Source: Pseudomonas paraversuta
GTDB taxonomy: Bacteria; Pseudomonadota; Gammaproteobacteria; Pseudomonadales; Pseudomonadaceae
Length of the DNA: 64,000 bases
NCBI RefSeq assembly: GCF_904063065.1
Contig: NZ_CAJFCL010000001.1
Span: forward strand, 372,001-436,000
Direction: 5' to 3'
Notes under the pieces: generated by a model
What the model was told of the DNA's origin: nothing
Seen by the model: only the letters and a program-made list of their open reading frames with translations
Database searches by the model: none
Shown: one piece after another, positions 20,370 to 31,194 of the stretch
Layout: each line of letters starts with the position of its first letter
Position numbering within the stretch: position 1 is the first letter of the stretch
Program-made: the position numbers and the translations under genes

Positions 20370-21686
20370 TCAGCTCAAACCTTGATCGCTCTTAGTTGGC
20401 AGCCAGTGCAATTGCCAGCGTCCACAGGGGCCGCAGTCCAGTCCCGGGAGGTTTGCCACTGCCAATAACTGCCCGTTTACATACAGAAGCGGCAATCTGC
20501 CACGGACAAATAATGGCAACCCCTGCTCGTTGAGCAGTCGCTTCAGGTCACGATGACCACGGTTTTTCACCGTCATCACCTCGCCCCCCTGACGATAGCT
20601 CACTTGCACGGAGCCATCGGGTATATCCCCCGACAGACGTAACTGGCCGTTGCCGGGCAATATCAGTGGCTGATGCGGGTTGTGCCATTGCACAGAAGCT
20701 GGCGGCTGGCGCAACCAGTCACCGGCCAGCCACCAGATCCTCCCGCCTGAACGGTGCAACTCGCCTTCGGCAAGTTTCCAGAGCGGTTGCCCGTCGCCCC
20801 GGGCATCGCGCAAGGCATCCCAACCGGCCCAATGATCGGTATCCGGTAATTGACTGAATGCCGCCAGCCAGTAACGCAACGCATTGCGTTGCCGGGCCGG
20901 TGACAGGCAGGTGATCGGCGCAAGCTCCAGCGAGGGCAAGCCGAGCCAGTCGAACTCGCTGACCGCCCCCGCAGCTTGCAGGTCCTGCCGGGCCAGGTCA
21001 TCGAGCAGGCCCTGCGCCTCGGCACAGTGGGCCGCACTGCGCGCCATGCTGGCGGCTGCTTGCGGCCAGCGCCGGGTCAGCAGCGGGAAAATCTCATGGC
21101 GCAAATAATTTCGCGAAAAGTCGGTCTGCTGATTGGACGGATCTTCAATCCAGCTCAGGCTGTGTTCCCGCGCGTAGGCCTCCAGGACGGTGCGCGACAC
21201 ATCCAGCAAAGGTCGACATAAATTGCCTTCACCCAGCCGACGCTGACGCGGCATCGCAGCCAGGCCGCTCACTCCGGCCCCGCGCAGCAGACGAAACAGC
21301 AGGGTTTCCGCCTGGTCGTCGCGATGCTGACCGGTGAGCAGCACCTCTTGCGCTCGCGTAAGCGTCACGAACGCCTGATAGCGAGCCTCACGGGCCGCAC
21401 GCTCAAGACTTGCTCCGGCCTGCACATGCACATGTACAACCTGCAGCGGCACTCCCAGCGCATCACAGAGTGCCTGGCAGTGGGCCGGCCACGCGTCTGC
21501 CGCAGCCTGAAGACCATGATGGACATGGATGGCGCTCAGAGGAGGCAGAGAACGGGTTTGACGAAGTTGAGCGAGAACATGCAGCAACACGGTCGAATCG
21601 AGACCGCCGGAGAGCGCTACATGCCAGGCCCTGGCATTGCGCCAGGGCTCGAGGGCTTTGAGAAGCAGGATTGAGAGGTTGGACAT
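20370..21686 (-). CDS. tilS: tRNA(Ile)-lysidine synthetase
   Basis: Modifies C34 of the AUA-reading tRNA-Ile to lysidine. 438 residues. The PP-loop SGGLDS is at residues 26-31, and TGQHRDDQAETLLFRLLRGAG follows about 100 residues on. The C-terminal TilS substrate-binding domains end in CGPCGRWQLHWLP. An essential gene in its usual place between accA and pyrG. Confidence 0.95.
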   Translation of the reverse strand: MSNLSILLLKALEPWRNARAWHVALSGGLDSTVLLHVLAQLRQTRSLPPLSAIHVHHGLQAAADAWPAHCQALCDALGVPLQVVHVHVQAGASLERAAREARYQAFVTLTRAQEVLLTGQHRDDQAETLLFRLLRGAGVSGLAAMPRQRRLGEGNLCRPLLDVSRTVLEAYAREHSLSWIEDPSNQQTDFSRNYLRHEIFPLLTRRWPQAAASMARSAAHCAEAQGLLDDLARQDLQAAGAVSEFDWLGLPSLELAPITCLSPARQRNALRYWLAAFSQLPDTDHWAGWDALRDARGDGQPLWKLAEGELHRSGGRIWWLAGDWLRQPPASVQWHNPHQPLILPGNGQLRLSGDIPDGSVQVSYRQGGEVMTVKNRGHRDLKRLLNEQGLPLFVRGRLPLLYVNGQLLAVANLPGLDCGPCGRWQLHWLPTKSDQGLS

Positions 21687-21696
21687 CGCACAATCC

Positions 21697-21755
21697 TGTA
21701 GGAGCTAGCCTTACAACGCAGCAACGAAGAGCTCGCGCGCAAGCTGGCTCCTACA
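21697..21755. repeat. REP-like palindrome between accA and tilS
   Basis: CTGTAGGAGCTAGC and AGCTGGCTCCTACA are imperfect inverted repeats around a 31-base spacer. The TGTAGGAGC…GCTCCTACA type is a widespread Pseudomonas REP family. It lies in the 78-base gap inside the operon. Confidence 0.65.
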
Positions 21756-21764
21756 ATGCCCCTG

Positions 21765-22712
21765 TCAGAGACCGTAGCTCATCAGTCGCTCATAGCGACG
21801 CTTGAGCAACGCTTCGTGATCGAGTTTATTGAGCATGTCCAGCTGGGAGGCAAGCTCGGCACGAATCGAAGCGGAAGCCGCCACCGGATCACGGTGCGCG
21901 CCACCCAATGGCTCGGTGATGACCTTGTCAACAATACCCAGACCTTTCAAACGCTCGGCAGTAATGCCCATCGCTTCGGCAGCATCCGGCGCCTTTTCGG
22001 CGGTTTTCCACAGAATCGATGCACAACCTTCCGGCGAAATCACCGCATAGGTCGAGTACTGCAGCATGTTCAACTGATCGCAGACGCCGATTGCCAGCGC
22101 ACCACCCGAACCACCTTCACCGATAACAGTGGCAATGATCGGGGTTTTGAGGCGCGACATCACCCGCAGGTTCCAGGCGATTGCTTCACTCTGGTTGCGC
22201 TCTTCAGCGTCAATCCCCGGGTAAGCGCCAGGGGTGTCGATGAAAGTCAGGATCGGCATCTTGAAACGTTCGGCCATTTCCATCAGACGGCAAGCCTTGC
22301 GGTAGCCTTCCGGGCGCGGCATGCCGAAGTTGCGGCGTACCTTTTCACGCACTTCACGGCCCTTCTGGTGACCAATCACCATGACTGGCTGATCGTCCAG
22401 ACGGGCAATACCGCCAACAATGGCAGCGTCGTCCGAGAAATGGCGGTCGCCGTGCAGCTCATCGAACTCGGTGAAGATGTGCTCGATGTAGTCCAGGGTG
22501 TAAGGACGGCGCGGGTGACGGGCCAGACGGGCAATTTGCCAGCTGGTCAGCTTGCCGAAAATATCTTCAGTCAGCGTTTTGCTTTTGTCTTGCAGACGAG
22601 AGATTTCATCGCTGATGTTCAGCGAATTGTCGTTACCAACCAAGCGCAACTCTTCGATTTTGGCTTGCAGGTCAGCAATCGGCTGTTCGAAATCAAGAAA
22701 ATTCGGGTTCAT
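21765..22712 (-). CDS. accA: Acetyl-CoA carboxylase carboxyltransferase subunit alpha
   Basis: Alpha half of the carboxyltransferase that makes malonyl-CoA for fatty-acid synthesis. 315 residues starting [20 protein letters not shown], the conserved Pseudomonas N terminus; an ATG two codons upstream is less likely. [31 protein letters not shown] and the oxyanion-type [12 protein letters not shown] are present. The malonyl-CoA it makes feeds the fabZ and lpx products encoded upstream. Confidence 0.96.
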   Translation of the reverse strand: MNPNFLDFEQPIADLQAKIEELRLVGNDNSLNISDEISRLQDKSKTLTEDIFGKLTSWQIARLARHPRRPYTLDYIEHIFTEFDELHGDRHFSDDAAIVGGIARLDDQPVMVIGHQKGREVREKVRRNFGMPRPEGYRKACRLMEMAERFKMPILTFIDTPGAYPGIDAEERNQSEAIAWNLRVMSRLKTPIIATVIGEGGSGGALAIGVCDQLNMLQYSTYAVISPEGCASILWKTAEKAPDAAEAMGITAERLKGLGIVDKVITEPLGGAHRDPVAASASIRAELASQLDMLNKLDHEALLKRRYERLMSYGL

Positions 22713-22867
22713 AAGCATCCGTCTTGGGTCGGCGGCAAAGCATGCCAGAAGAGTTAAAACCCAGCATTTGCTGGTGCTTTTAACCGAACTGGGGCAGCCG
22801 GTTGATCTGTATCGCGCCTACCTTAAGGGACAGGCGCTCTCAGGTCGAGATTAAAAATTCGGGTCGA

Positions 22868-22895
22868 GGTCAGGGCGCTTCTCGCACCCCTGACC
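22868..22895 (-). terminator. Hairpin after dnaE
   Basis: On the minus strand GGTCAGGG and CCCTGACC form an eight-base-pair stem around a 12-base loop, two bases past the dnaE stop. A T run comes only about 12 bases later, so it is probably a weak terminator between dnaE and accA. Confidence 0.5.
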
Positions 22896-22896
22896 G

Positions 22897-25800
22897 TCAA
22901 CGGTATTGGAGGAAGACGTTGTCTCGCCCAAACTGGTCACGCAAGGCTTGAATCAAGCTGTCAGCCGGATCGATTCTCCAGGTCTCGCCAAACTGCAGCG
23001 TCGCCTTGGCCCCCACTCCGGTGTATTCCATGGTGATCGGGCATGCGCCGCGGTGTTTCTTGAACAAATCGCCCAGCCAGCGCAGTTGATCACCTTTGAG
23101 CGCGGACTGTACAACTTTCAGACGCAGGCTTTCGGCCAGGCTGGTTCGGGCGTCTTCCATGCTCATCACACGCTTGACCCGCAGGCGCAGGCCGCCGGAG
23201 AAGTCGTCATTGCTGACCTCACCTTCGACCACCACCATCGCATCCGTCTGCAACAGCGATTGCGCCGAATGGAATGCCTCGGCAAACAGCGAGGCTTCAA
23301 TCCGTCCCGACCGGTCGTCGAGGGTGATGAAGCCCATCTTGTCGCCTTTTTTGTTCTTCATGACCCGCAAAGCGATGATCATGCCGGCGACCGTTTGAGT
23401 ATCCCGGGCCGGCTTGAGATCAATGATCCGCTGACGGGCAAAACGGCGGATCTCGCCTTCATACTCGTCAATCGGATGGCCGGTCAGGTACAGGCCCAGG
23501 GTGTCTTTTTCGCCCTTCAAACGCTCTTTGAGCGTCAGTTCCTTGGCCTTGCGGTGATTGGCGTAGACGTCGGCATCCGCCTCGACAAACAGGCCGCCAA
23601 ACAGATCGGCGTGCCCGCTGTCGTGGGTGCGGGCGGTTTGTTCGGCAGCCTTGATCGCCTCTTCCATCGCAGCCAGCAATACCGCGCGATTCTGGTCGAT
23701 ACTCGCCTGCCAGGCCTTGGGTTCATCATGGAAAAACGGCCCCAGACGGTCCAGCGCACCGCTACGGATCAGACCATCCAGGGTTCGCTTGTTGATGCGT
23801 TTGAGGTCGACCCGGGCGCAGAAATCGAACAAATCGGTGAACGGACCGTCCTGGCGAGCTTCGGTGATGGCCTCTACTGGCCCCTCGCCTACGCCCTTAA
23901 TCGCACCCAGACCGTAAATGATCCGCCCTTCATCGTTAACCGTGAACTTGAACTCCGAAGCATTCACATCCGGCGCGTCGAGACGCAGCTTCATGGTGCG
24001 AATTTCTTCGATCAAGGTCACGACCTTGTCGGTGTTGTGCATATCCGCCGACAGTACCGCAGCCATGAACGGCGCCGGGTAATGGGTTTTCAGCCATGCC
24101 GTCTGGTACGACACCAGACCGTAGGCGGCAGAGTGGGATTTGTTAAAGCCATAACCGGCAAATTTCTCTACCAGGTCGAAAATGTTACCGGCAAGGTCGC
24201 CATCGATATTGTTGTTGGCACAACCCTCGATAAAGCCGCCGCGCTGCTTGGCCATTTCTTCGGGCTTTTTCTTGCCCATGGCCCGGCGCAACATGTCGGC
24301 ACCACCCAGGGTGTAGCCGGCCATGACCTGGGCAATCTGCATCACCTGTTCTTGATACAGAATGATGCCGTATGTCGGGGCCAATACCGGCTTGAGCCCT
24401 TCGTACTGGTAGTCCGAGTGCGGGTACGCCAGTTCGGCACGACCGTGTTTACGGTTGATAAAGTCATCAACCATGCCTGACTGCAGCGGCCCCGGACGGA
24501 ACAGGGCCACCAGTGCGATCAAGTCTTCCAGGCAGTCAGGCTTGAGCTTTTTGATCAGCTCCTTCATGCCCCGCGACTCAAGCTGGAACACTGCAGTGGT
24601 TTCGGCCTTTTGCAGCAACTGATAGGTCGGCTTGTCATCCAGCGGAATGAAAGCGATATCCAGAGGCGGCTCGTCTACCTTGGCGCGATCACGGTTGATG
24701 GTTTTCAGCGCCCAGTCGATGACTGTCAGGGTCCGTAGCCCCAGGAAGTCGAACTTCACCAGACCGGCCGACTCAACGTCGTCCTTGTCGAACTGGGTTA
24801 CCAGGCCGCCGCCCTCTTCGTCGCAGTAAATCGGCGAAAAGTCGGTAAGTTTGGTCGGCGCGATTACAACGCCACCCGCGTGCTTGCCAACGTTACGGAC
24901 TACGCCCTCGAGCTTGCGGGCCATGTCCCAGATCTCGGCCGCTTCTTCATCGACCTTGATGAAGTCGCGCAGGATTTCTTCCTGCTCGTAGGCTTTTTCC
25001 AGGGTCATGCCGACTTCGAACGGAATCATCTTCGACAGACGGTCCGCCAGGCCGTAGGACTTGCCCTGGACCCGGGCCACGTCACGGATTACCGCCTTGG
25101 CAGCCATCGAACCAAAGGTAATGATCTGGCTTACCGCGTTGCGACCATACTTTTCGGCTACATACTCAATGACCCGGTCTCGACCATCCATGCAGAAGTC
25201 GACGTCGAAGTCGGGCATCGATACCCGTTCCGGGTTAAGGAATCGTTCAAACAGCAGGTCGTATTCCAGCGGATCAAGGTCGGTGATCTTCTGCACATAG
25301 GCCACCAGTGACCCGGCACCCGACCCTCGACCCGGGCCAACGGGTACGCCGTTGCTTTTAGCCCACTGGATAAAGTCCATTACGATCAGGAAGTAACCGG
25401 GGAACCCCATCTGGATGATGATATCCAGCTCGAAATTCAGCCGGTCGACATACACCTGGCGCCTGGCGTCATAGTCTTCGGTGGTGTCTTTAGGCAGCAG
25501 AACGCTGAGGCGATCTTCCAGACCGTCAAAGGACACCTTGCGGAAATACTCATCGATGGTCATGCCATCGGGAATCGGGAAGTTGGGCAAAAAGTGTTTG
25601 CCCAGTTTTACTTCGATGTTGCAGCGCTTGGCGATTTCAACCGAGTTCACCAGCGCCTCTGGCAAATCGCTGAACAGCTCGGCCATTTCTTCGGCGCTTT
25701 TCAGGTACTGCTGGTCGCTGTAGTTTTTCGAGCGGCGCGGGTCGTCCAGCGCCCGGCCTTCACCGATGCAGACACGGGTTTCGTGGGCTTCGAAGTCTTC

Positions 25801-26418
25801 TTGCCTGATGAAGCGCACATCGTTGGTCGCCACCAGTGGCGCGCCGACTGTCTCTGCCAGCGCTACCGCTGCATGCAGGTGCTCTTCGTCATTGGGACGT
25901 TTGGTGCGTTGAACCTCGAGATAGAACCGGTCAGGGAATACGGTCATCCATTCGCGGGCCAGAACCTCGGCCTCTTCAGTGTTGCCACTGATCAGCGCGA
26001 TGCCGATTTCACCCTCCTTGGCTGACGAAAGCATGATCAGGCCTTCAGCAGCCTCGGCTACCCATTCGCGCTCGATAATGACCTGGCCGTTACGCTGACC
26101 ATCAATAAAGCCACGGGAGATCAGTTCAGTCAGATTGCGGTAGCCGACGCCATTCATCGCCAACAGGCTAAGGCGACTCACCGGGTTTTCCGGGTCTTTG
26201 TTCGACAACCACAGGTCAGCCCCGCAAATCGGCTTGATCCCGCCGCCCATGGCCGCTTTATAGAATTTGACCAAAGAACACATGTTGTTCTGGTCGGTCA
26301 CCGCCACGGCGGGCATATTCATCCCGGCCAGGGTTTTGATCAGCGGTTTGATCCGCACCAGGCCATCGACCAGGGAGTATTCAGTGTGCAGGCGCAGGTG
26401 AACGAATGAAGCCGGCAT
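22897..26418 (-). CDS. dnaE: DNA polymerase III subunit alpha
   Basis: Catalytic subunit of the replicative polymerase. 1173 residues, normal length. In order: an N-terminal PHP domain ([17 protein letters not shown]), the palm with the catalytic aspartates in [15 protein letters not shown] near residue 400, the fingers region [18 protein letters not shown], and a C-terminal OB-fold region ([21 protein letters not shown]). It lies between rnhB and accA, the canonical order. Confidence 0.98.
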   Translation of the reverse strand: MPASFVHLRLHTEYSLVDGLVRIKPLIKTLAGMNMPAVAVTDQNNMCSLVKFYKAAMGGGIKPICGADLWLSNKDPENPVSRLSLLAMNGVGYRNLTELISRGFIDGQRNGQVIIEREWVAEAAEGLIMLSSAKEGEIGIALISGNTEEAEVLAREWMTVFPDRFYLEVQRTKRPNDEEHLHAAVALAETVGAPLVATNDVRFIRQEDFEAHETRVCIGEGRALDDPRRSKNYSDQQYLKSAEEMAELFSDLPEALVNSVEIAKRCNIEVKLGKHFLPNFPIPDGMTIDEYFRKVSFDGLEDRLSVLLPKDTTEDYDARRQVYVDRLNFELDIIIQMGFPGYFLIVMDFIQWAKSNGVPVGPGRGSGAGSLVAYVQKITDLDPLEYDLLFERFLNPERVSMPDFDVDFCMDGRDRVIEYVAEKYGRNAVSQIITFGSMAAKAVIRDVARVQGKSYGLADRLSKMIPFEVGMTLEKAYEQEEILRDFIKVDEEAAEIWDMARKLEGVVRNVGKHAGGVVIAPTKLTDFSPIYCDEEGGGLVTQFDKDDVESAGLVKFDFLGLRTLTVIDWALKTINRDRAKVDEPPLDIAFIPLDDKPTYQLLQKAETTAVFQLESRGMKELIKKLKPDCLEDLIALVALFRPGPLQSGMVDDFINRKHGRAELAYPHSDYQYEGLKPVLAPTYGIILYQEQVMQIAQVMAGYTLGGADMLRRAMGKKKPEEMAKQRGGFIEGCANNNIDGDLAGNIFDLVEKFAGYGFNKSHSAAYGLVSYQTAWLKTHYPAPFMAAVLSADMHNTDKVVTLIEEIRTMKLRLDAPDVNASEFKFTVNDEGRIIYGLGAIKGVGEGPVEAITEARQDGPFTDLFDFCARVDLKRINKRTLDGLIRSGALDRLGPFFHDEPKAWQASIDQNRAVLLAAMEEAIKAAEQTARTHDSGHADLFGGLFVEADADVYANHRKAKELTLKERLKGEKDTLGLYLTGHPIDEYEGEIRRFARQRIIDLKPARDTQTVAGMIIALRVMKNKKGDKMGFITLDDRSGRIEASLFAEAFHSAQSLLQTDAMVVVEGEVSNDDFSGGLRLRVKRVMSMEDARTSLAESLRLKVVQSALKGDQLRWLGDLFKKHRGACPITMEYTGVGAKATLQFGETWRIDPADSLIQALRDQFGRDNVFLQYR

Positions 26419-26496
26419 GGTGATCCTGTCTTTAAGCTTTGAGAAACAACAAGGCCCGGATTGTACCGGGCCTTGGCAAAAACATCAGCCTTGGGG

Positions 26497-27135
26497 CTAA
26501 ATCTCGGTCGCCTCGCGGGCTTCCCAGGCCCGACGCACCGGACCAAACGAACGCCGGTGTATCGGCGTGGGACCAAGGCGTTCCAGCGCCTCGAGGTGTA
26601 CCGGGGTCGGATAACCCTTGTGTCCGCCGATGCCATAGCCGGGATAGATCAACTCAAAGGCGGCCATCTCCCGATCACGACTGACCTTGGCCAGAATCGA
26701 AGCCGCTGCAATCGCCGGAACCTTGCTGTCGCCTTTAACCACGGCCTCAGCCGGCATCGCCAGTTTAGGGCAGCGGTTGCCATCGATCATGGCCAGCTTG
26801 GGGGTAATGCTCAGGCCTTCGACAGCCCGCTGCATGGCCAGCATGGTGGCGTGCAAAATATTCAGCTCGTCGATTTCTTCAACTTCGGCCCGGGCAATAC
26901 ACCAGCTCAGGGCTTTTTCGCAGATTTCGTCGTAAAGCTTTTCACGCCGCGCTTCGGTGAGCTTTTTCGAATCATTGAGCCCGGCGATGGGACGCGCAGG
27001 GTCAAGAATTACCGCTGCGGTCACTACCGCGCCGCACAACGGCCCGCGGCCCACCTCATCGACTCCGGCCACAAGGTCTTCGGCCAGATCGACCAGATTG
27101 AAGTCCAGCCCGATTTGCATGGTTACTTTACTCAT
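26497..27135 (-). CDS. rnhB: Ribonuclease HII
   Basis: Removes ribonucleotides and RNA from DNA hybrids. The active-site acidic residues lie in [14 protein letters not shown] (Asp-Glu) and [30 protein letters not shown] is the family signature. The ATG at 27135 overlaps the lpxB stop in ATGA, giving 212 residues; an internal ATG five codons later starts the form seen in P. aeruginosa, so the first residues are uncertain. Confidence 0.95.
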   Translation of the reverse strand: MSKVTMQIGLDFNLVDLAEDLVAGVDEVGRGPLCGAVVTAAVILDPARPIAGLNDSKKLTEARREKLYDEICEKALSWCIARAEVEEIDELNILHATMLAMQRAVEGLSITPKLAMIDGNRCPKLAMPAEAVVKGDSKVPAIAAASILAKVSRDREMAAFELIYPGYGIGGHKGYPTPVHLEALERLGPTPIHRRSFGPVRRAWEAREATEI

Positions 27136-28262
27136 TTGGATTGCGCAATCAGATCCAGCACCGCTTTGGCGGCCTGATTGGAAGCGTCGAGACGCAATGT
27201 ACGGTGTATCTCGTCAAAGCCCCGGGTCTGCTCTTCGCCACCGTCCAGCAAGGGCAGCAGGGTTTGCGCCAATGCTTGCGGGGTAGCCGCATCCTGCAAC
27301 AGTTCAGGCACCAACATCCGTTGAGCCAGCAGGTTGGGCAATGACACGTAGGGACTTTTGACCAGACGCTTGAGAATCCAGTAGGTCAGACCTGCAAGAC
27401 GATAAGCCACCACCATCGGGCGCTTGTACAGCAGCGCTTCCAGGGTGGCCGTACCGGATGCAATCAATACCGCATCACAAGCCGCCAGGGCCAGATGCGA
27501 GCGGCCGTCGAGCAAGGTCAGGGGCAGATCACGCCCGACCAGCAACTGTTCGATTTGCGCCCGGCGCGCCGCATTGGCGCAAGGCAGGACAAACCGCACA
27601 TCAGGTCGTGCTTCACGAATTTTTTGCGCAGCATCCAGAAACAGCCCGCCCAGCTTACCCACTTCGCCACCGCGACTGCCCGGCATCAAAGCGACCAGCG
27701 GCCCCTCAGGCAACCCCAGCTCGGCACGCGCACCGGCTTTGTCGGCCTCAAGCGGGATGGTGTCTGCCAGAGAGTGTCCGACGAAACGCACAGGTACACC
27801 GTGCTCTTCATAGAACCTGGCTTCAAACGGCAGCAAGGTCAGCATCAAATCGCAGCCTTCGCGGATTTTCAGCACTCGCTTCTGACGCCACGCCCACACG
27901 GAAGGGCTGACGTAGTGCACGGTTTTGATCCCGGCACGACGTAACTGGAGTTCGATATTGAGCGTGAAGTCAGGCGCATCGATGCCGATAAAGACATCGG
28001 GCCTTTCTGCGATCAGGGTCTGGACCAGAAGCTTGCGGCGCTTGAGCAATTCGCGCAAACGACCCAGCACCTCAACCAGCCCCATGACCGACAGTCGCTC
28101 CATCGGGAAGTAAGAGCTCATGCCCTCAGCTTCCATCAATGGGCCACCGACGCCGATAAATTCGACATCAGGATGCTGTGCCTTGAGTGCCCGCATCAGC
28201 CCCGAGCCCAAAATGTCGCCCGAAGCCTCCCCTGCCACCAGCGCGATACGCAATCTAGCCAT
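27132..28262 (-). CDS. lpxB: Lipid-A-disaccharide synthase
   Basis: Membrane-associated GT19 glycosyltransferase joining UDP-diacylglucosamine and lipid X in lipid A synthesis. 376 residues. N-terminal [15 protein letters not shown] and [14 protein letters not shown] are family signatures; [12 protein letters not shown] and the C-terminal [20 protein letters not shown] complete the site. Two bases separate it from lpxA. Confidence 0.96.
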   Translation of the reverse strand: MARLRIALVAGEASGDILGSGLMRALKAQHPDVEFIGVGGPLMEAEGMSSYFPMERLSVMGLVEVLGRLRELLKRRKLLVQTLIAERPDVFIGIDAPDFTLNIELQLRRAGIKTVHYVSPSVWAWRQKRVLKIREGCDLMLTLLPFEARFYEEHGVPVRFVGHSLADTIPLEADKAGARAELGLPEGPLVALMPGSRGGEVGKLGGLFLDAAQKIREARPDVRFVLPCANAARRAQIEQLLVGRDLPLTLLDGRSHLALAACDAVLIASGTATLEALLYKRPMVVAYRLAGLTYWILKRLVKSPYVSLPNLLAQRMLVPELLQDAATPQALAQTLLPLLDGGEEQTRGFDEIHRTLRLDASNQAAKAVLDLIAQSK

Positions 28263-28264
28263 GA

Positions 28265-29041
28265 CTAGCGCGTAATGCCGCGGGTGGAGGATTGAATCGA
28301 CTCAACAAACATTGCAACTTCAGGGAATTGCGCAGCAGGCTCAGCCAGTTCGGCCAGCGCCTGATCAACGGTCAAGCCCTGGCGGTACACCACTTTATAG
28401 GCGCGGCGTAACGCGTGAATGGCGTCTTCACTGAAACCGCGACGGCGCATGCCTTCGAAGTTCATGCTGCGCGCTTGCGCAGGGCTGCCAAACACCGTCA
28501 CAAATGCCGGTACGTCCTTGCCAATGGCGGTGCCCATGCCCGAGAAGCTGTGGGCGCCGATATGGCAGAACTGATGAACCAGAGTAAAACCGGACAGGAT
28601 CGCCCAGTCACCCATGTGCACATGGCCCGCCAGGGCAGCGTTATTGACCAGAATGCAGTGATTGCCGATCACGCTGTCATGGCCGATGTGGGCATAAGCC
28701 ATGACCAGATTGTGATCGCCCAGGGTTGTTTCGGCGCGATCCTGAATGGTACCGCGATGAATGGTGACCCCTTCACGAATGACGTTGTGGTCACCGATCA
28801 CCAGACGGGTTTCTTCGCCCTTGTACTTCAGATCAGGTGTGTCCTCGCCTACCGAAGAGAACTGGTAGATACGATTGTGCTTACCGATCCTGGTTGGGCC
28901 CTTGAGAATCACATGCGGCCCAATCACTGTCCCCTCGCCGATTTCCACACCTGCGCCGATGATCGACCATGGGCCGACCTCGACGTCGTCGGCCAATATG
29001 GCCGTCGGATCGATGATTGCGCGAGGGTCAATCAAACTCAT
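28265..29041 (-). CDS. lpxA: UDP-N-acetylglucosamine acyltransferase
   Basis: First committed step of lipid A synthesis, adding a 3-hydroxyacyl chain from ACP to UDP-GlcNAc. 258 residues. Left-handed beta-helix hexapeptide repeats run from about residue 10 to 190, with the catalytic His in [12 protein letters not shown]. The C-terminal helical domain follows the conserved [12 protein letters not shown]. Overlaps the fabZ end by four bases. Confidence 0.96.
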   Translation of the reverse strand: MSLIDPRAIIDPTAILADDVEVGPWSIIGAGVEIGEGTVIGPHVILKGPTRIGKHNRIYQFSSVGEDTPDLKYKGEETRLVIGDHNVIREGVTIHRGTIQDRAETTLGDHNLVMAYAHIGHDSVIGNHCILVNNAALAGHVHMGDWAILSGFTLVHQFCHIGAHSFSGMGTAIGKDVPAFVTVFGSPAQARSMNFEGMRRRGFSEDAIHALRRAYKVVYRQGLTVDQALAELAEPAAQFPEVAMFVESIQSSTRGITR

Positions 29042-29478
29042 AGTTTGCGTTCCGCACAGATAATTTCAGCCGAGCAAACCGGCTTTCCATCAACCGACGC
29101 CTGGCACTCGAACTTCCAGATCTGACGCTTGCAGCTCAGAAATTTGGCTTCAAGAATCAGTTGATCACCCGGGGTGACCGGTTGACGGAAGCGCAGCTTG
29201 TCGGAGCCCACGAAATAGTAAAGCGTGCCGTCGGCAGGCTTGAGGTCGAGCATTTTGAAGCCAAGGATACCAGCTGCCTGAGCCATCGCTTCAATGATCA
29301 AAACGCCGGGCATGATTGGGTGCGCCGGAAAGTGACCGTTGAAAAAAGGTTCATTGATGCTGACATTCTTGTAGGCACGAATGCGCTTGTTCTCGATATC
29401 CAGATCCACTACGCGATCCACCAGCAGGAACGGATAACGGTGGGGCAGATATTCGCGAATCTCGTTGATGTCCATCAT
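29038..29478 (-). CDS. fabZ: 3-hydroxyacyl-ACP dehydratase FabZ
   Basis: Dehydrates 3-hydroxyacyl-ACP in fatty-acid elongation and so competes with LpxA and LpxD for the same substrates. 146 residues, hot-dog fold. Catalytic His and Glu lie in [21 protein letters not shown]. Its place between lpxD and lpxA is conserved in Gram-negative bacteria. Confidence 0.96.
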   Translation of the reverse strand: MMDINEIREYLPHRYPFLLVDRVVDLDIENKRIRAYKNVSINEPFFNGHFPAHPIMPGVLIIEAMAQAAGILGFKMLDLKPADGTLYYFVGSDKLRFRQPVTPGDQLILEAKFLSCKRQIWKFECQASVDGKPVCSAEIICAERKL

Positions 29479-29587
29479 TTCGTGGGGAAGCCTGTAATAA
29501 AGATTGGGCGCGCGCGACTAAGGCGCGCTCCTCTAGCAAATCAAGGAAGCAAACCAGTGGCTATGCACACTTGATATGGAAAATGTA

Positions 29588-30643
29588 TTAGCCCTCTGAA
29601 GAAGCTTTACCGTCCGGGGTCACTTCCCCGACGTGCTTTTCCAGATGTTTAAGCCGTCTGGCGATATCGTCCAGCTGACGAATACGTGCCGCGCTCTTGC
29701 GCCATTCGGCCGCCGGCTGCATGGCGGTCCCTGAAGAATAGGCGCCTGGTTTGGTAATCGAGTGAGTCACCATCGTCATACCAGTCAAGAACACGTTGTC
29801 ACAAATTTCAATGTGCCCCACCAAACCGACACCACCCGCCAACATGCAGTGCTTGCCGATTTTAGTGCTACCGGAAATGCCCACACAGGCAGCCATGGCC
29901 GTATGGTCACCGACCTGAACGTTATGGGCGATCTGGATCTGGTTATCCAGCTTGACGCCATTACCCAGCACCGTGTCGGCCAAAGCACCGCGGTCGACGG
30001 CGGTGTTGACGCCAATTTCGACATCATCACCGATGGTTACCCCACCGATCTGCGCGATCTTTTGCCAGACACCCTTCTCGTTGGCGAAACCAAAACCCTC
30101 ACCGCCCAGCACAGCACCCGACTGAATCACCACGCGCTTGCCGATGCGTACGTCGTGATAAAGCGTTACCCGTGGTGCCAGCCAGCCGCCCTCGCCGATT
30201 TCACAACGGGCCCCGATAAAGCAGTGGGGACCGACCGTGACGCCGGCAGCGATTCGAGCACCACTTTCAATCACCGCAAAAGCACCAATGCTGGCCAGCG
30301 GATCAATCACCGCATCAACAGCAATGACTGCCGTCGGGTGAATGCCGGGCGCAGCCTTGGGCTTGGGATCGAACAAGTGGGAAATTCGGGCATATGCCAG
30401 ATAAGGATCAGGTACCAATAGCGCATCACCGACATAATCCTCGGCATCGTCCGGCTTGAGCAATACAGCTCCCGCGTGACAGTCGACAAGGAATTTTCGG
30501 TACTGGGGATTGGCCAGAAAGCTCAACTGAGCTGGGCCAGCCTCTTGTAAAGTGGCTAGCCCAGTAATTTCTTTCTCCGCGCTGCCACGCAAGGTGGCAC
30601 CGAGGAACTCGGCCAATTGGCCGAGTTTTATAGTCGCAGTCAT
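29588..30643 (-). CDS. lpxD: UDP-3-O-(3-hydroxyacyl)glucosamine N-acyltransferase
   Basis: Adds the second acyl chain in lipid A synthesis. 351 residues: an N-terminal uridine-binding domain ([14 protein letters not shown]), hexapeptide repeats from about residue 100, the catalytic His in [15 protein letters not shown], and a C-terminal helix. It follows ompH by two bases; a 109-base gap without recognised features separates it from fabZ. Confidence 0.96.
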   Translation of the reverse strand: MTATIKLGQLAEFLGATLRGSAEKEITGLATLQEAGPAQLSFLANPQYRKFLVDCHAGAVLLKPDDAEDYVGDALLVPDPYLAYARISHLFDPKPKAAPGIHPTAVIAVDAVIDPLASIGAFAVIESGARIAAGVTVGPHCFIGARCEIGEGGWLAPRVTLYHDVRIGKRVVIQSGAVLGGEGFGFANEKGVWQKIAQIGGVTIGDDVEIGVNTAVDRGALADTVLGNGVKLDNQIQIAHNVQVGDHTAMAACVGISGSTKIGKHCMLAGGVGLVGHIEICDNVFLTGMTMVTHSITKPGAYSSGTAMQPAAEWRKSAARIRQLDDIARRLKHLEKHVGEVTPDGKASSEG

Positions 30644-30645
30644 AA

Positions 30646-31149
30646 TTACTTCAGCTGATTCATGCGCTCGATAACCTGGCGAGTGATGTCGTACTGAGGT
30701 TTGACATCAATCACAGCACCACGCTCGAATACCAGGTCAAAGGCACCTTTCTTGATGACTTCTTCAACAGCGCTGTCCAGTTTTGGCTTGAGCTGTTTCA
30801 GCATTTCACGGTCAGCAACTGCTTTGGCTTCGTTCAGTTCCTTGGACTGGAACTGGAAATCGCGGGCCTTTTGCTTGAATTCAAGCTCCAGACGCTCACG
30901 CTCGCCCTGCTGCATTTTGTCGCCGCCTTTTACCAGACGATCCTGAATACCCTTGGCGCTGCTTTCCAGGCTTTTGAGCTTGGTCAGTTGCGGGCCAAAT
31001 TTCTTCTCGGCATCCACGGCATAACGCTTGGCAGCGTCAGATTCCAGCAATGCCATCTGATAGTTCAGTACGGCAATTTTCATATCAGCAAAGGCTGGGC
31101 CAGCGACCAGGACCGAAGCCAGGAGAACCAATTGAGTCAACTTGCGCAC
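30646..31149 (-). CDS. skp: OmpH/Skp family periplasmic chaperone
   Basis: Holds unfolded outer-membrane proteins in the periplasm for the Bam complex. 167 residues with a cleavable signal peptide (cleavage near GPAFA-DMK), followed by a strongly charged coiled-coil arm region (about residues 45-125, rich in Lys, Glu and Gln). bamA is immediately upstream, the usual functional pairing. Confidence 0.92.
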   Translation of the reverse strand: MRKLTQLVLLASVLVAGPAFADMKIAVLNYQMALLESDAAKRYAVDAEKKFGPQLTKLKSLESSAKGIQDRLVKGGDKMQQGERERLELEFKQKARDFQFQSKELNEAKAVADREMLKQLKPKLDSAVEEVIKKGAFDLVFERGAVIDVKPQYDITRQVIERMNQLK

Positions 31150-31194
31150 GATGCACTCCTAAAAAATCTGTTGTCTGTGTCTAAAGTCAGGCTT

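Noticed and set aside
22753..22784. Inverted repeat GTTAAAAC…GCTTTTAAC between accA and dnaE as a regulatory site
   Set aside because: The central CCAGCATTTGCTGG stem is short and the flanks pair imperfectly; nothing supports a function beyond chance.
22906..24480. A 524-codon plus-strand frame opposite dnaE, and similar long frames opposite eno (16896-18293), dxr (35145-36551) and the RND gene (61264-62763)
   Set aside because: All are antisense shadows of certain genes; none has a plausible start context or domain.
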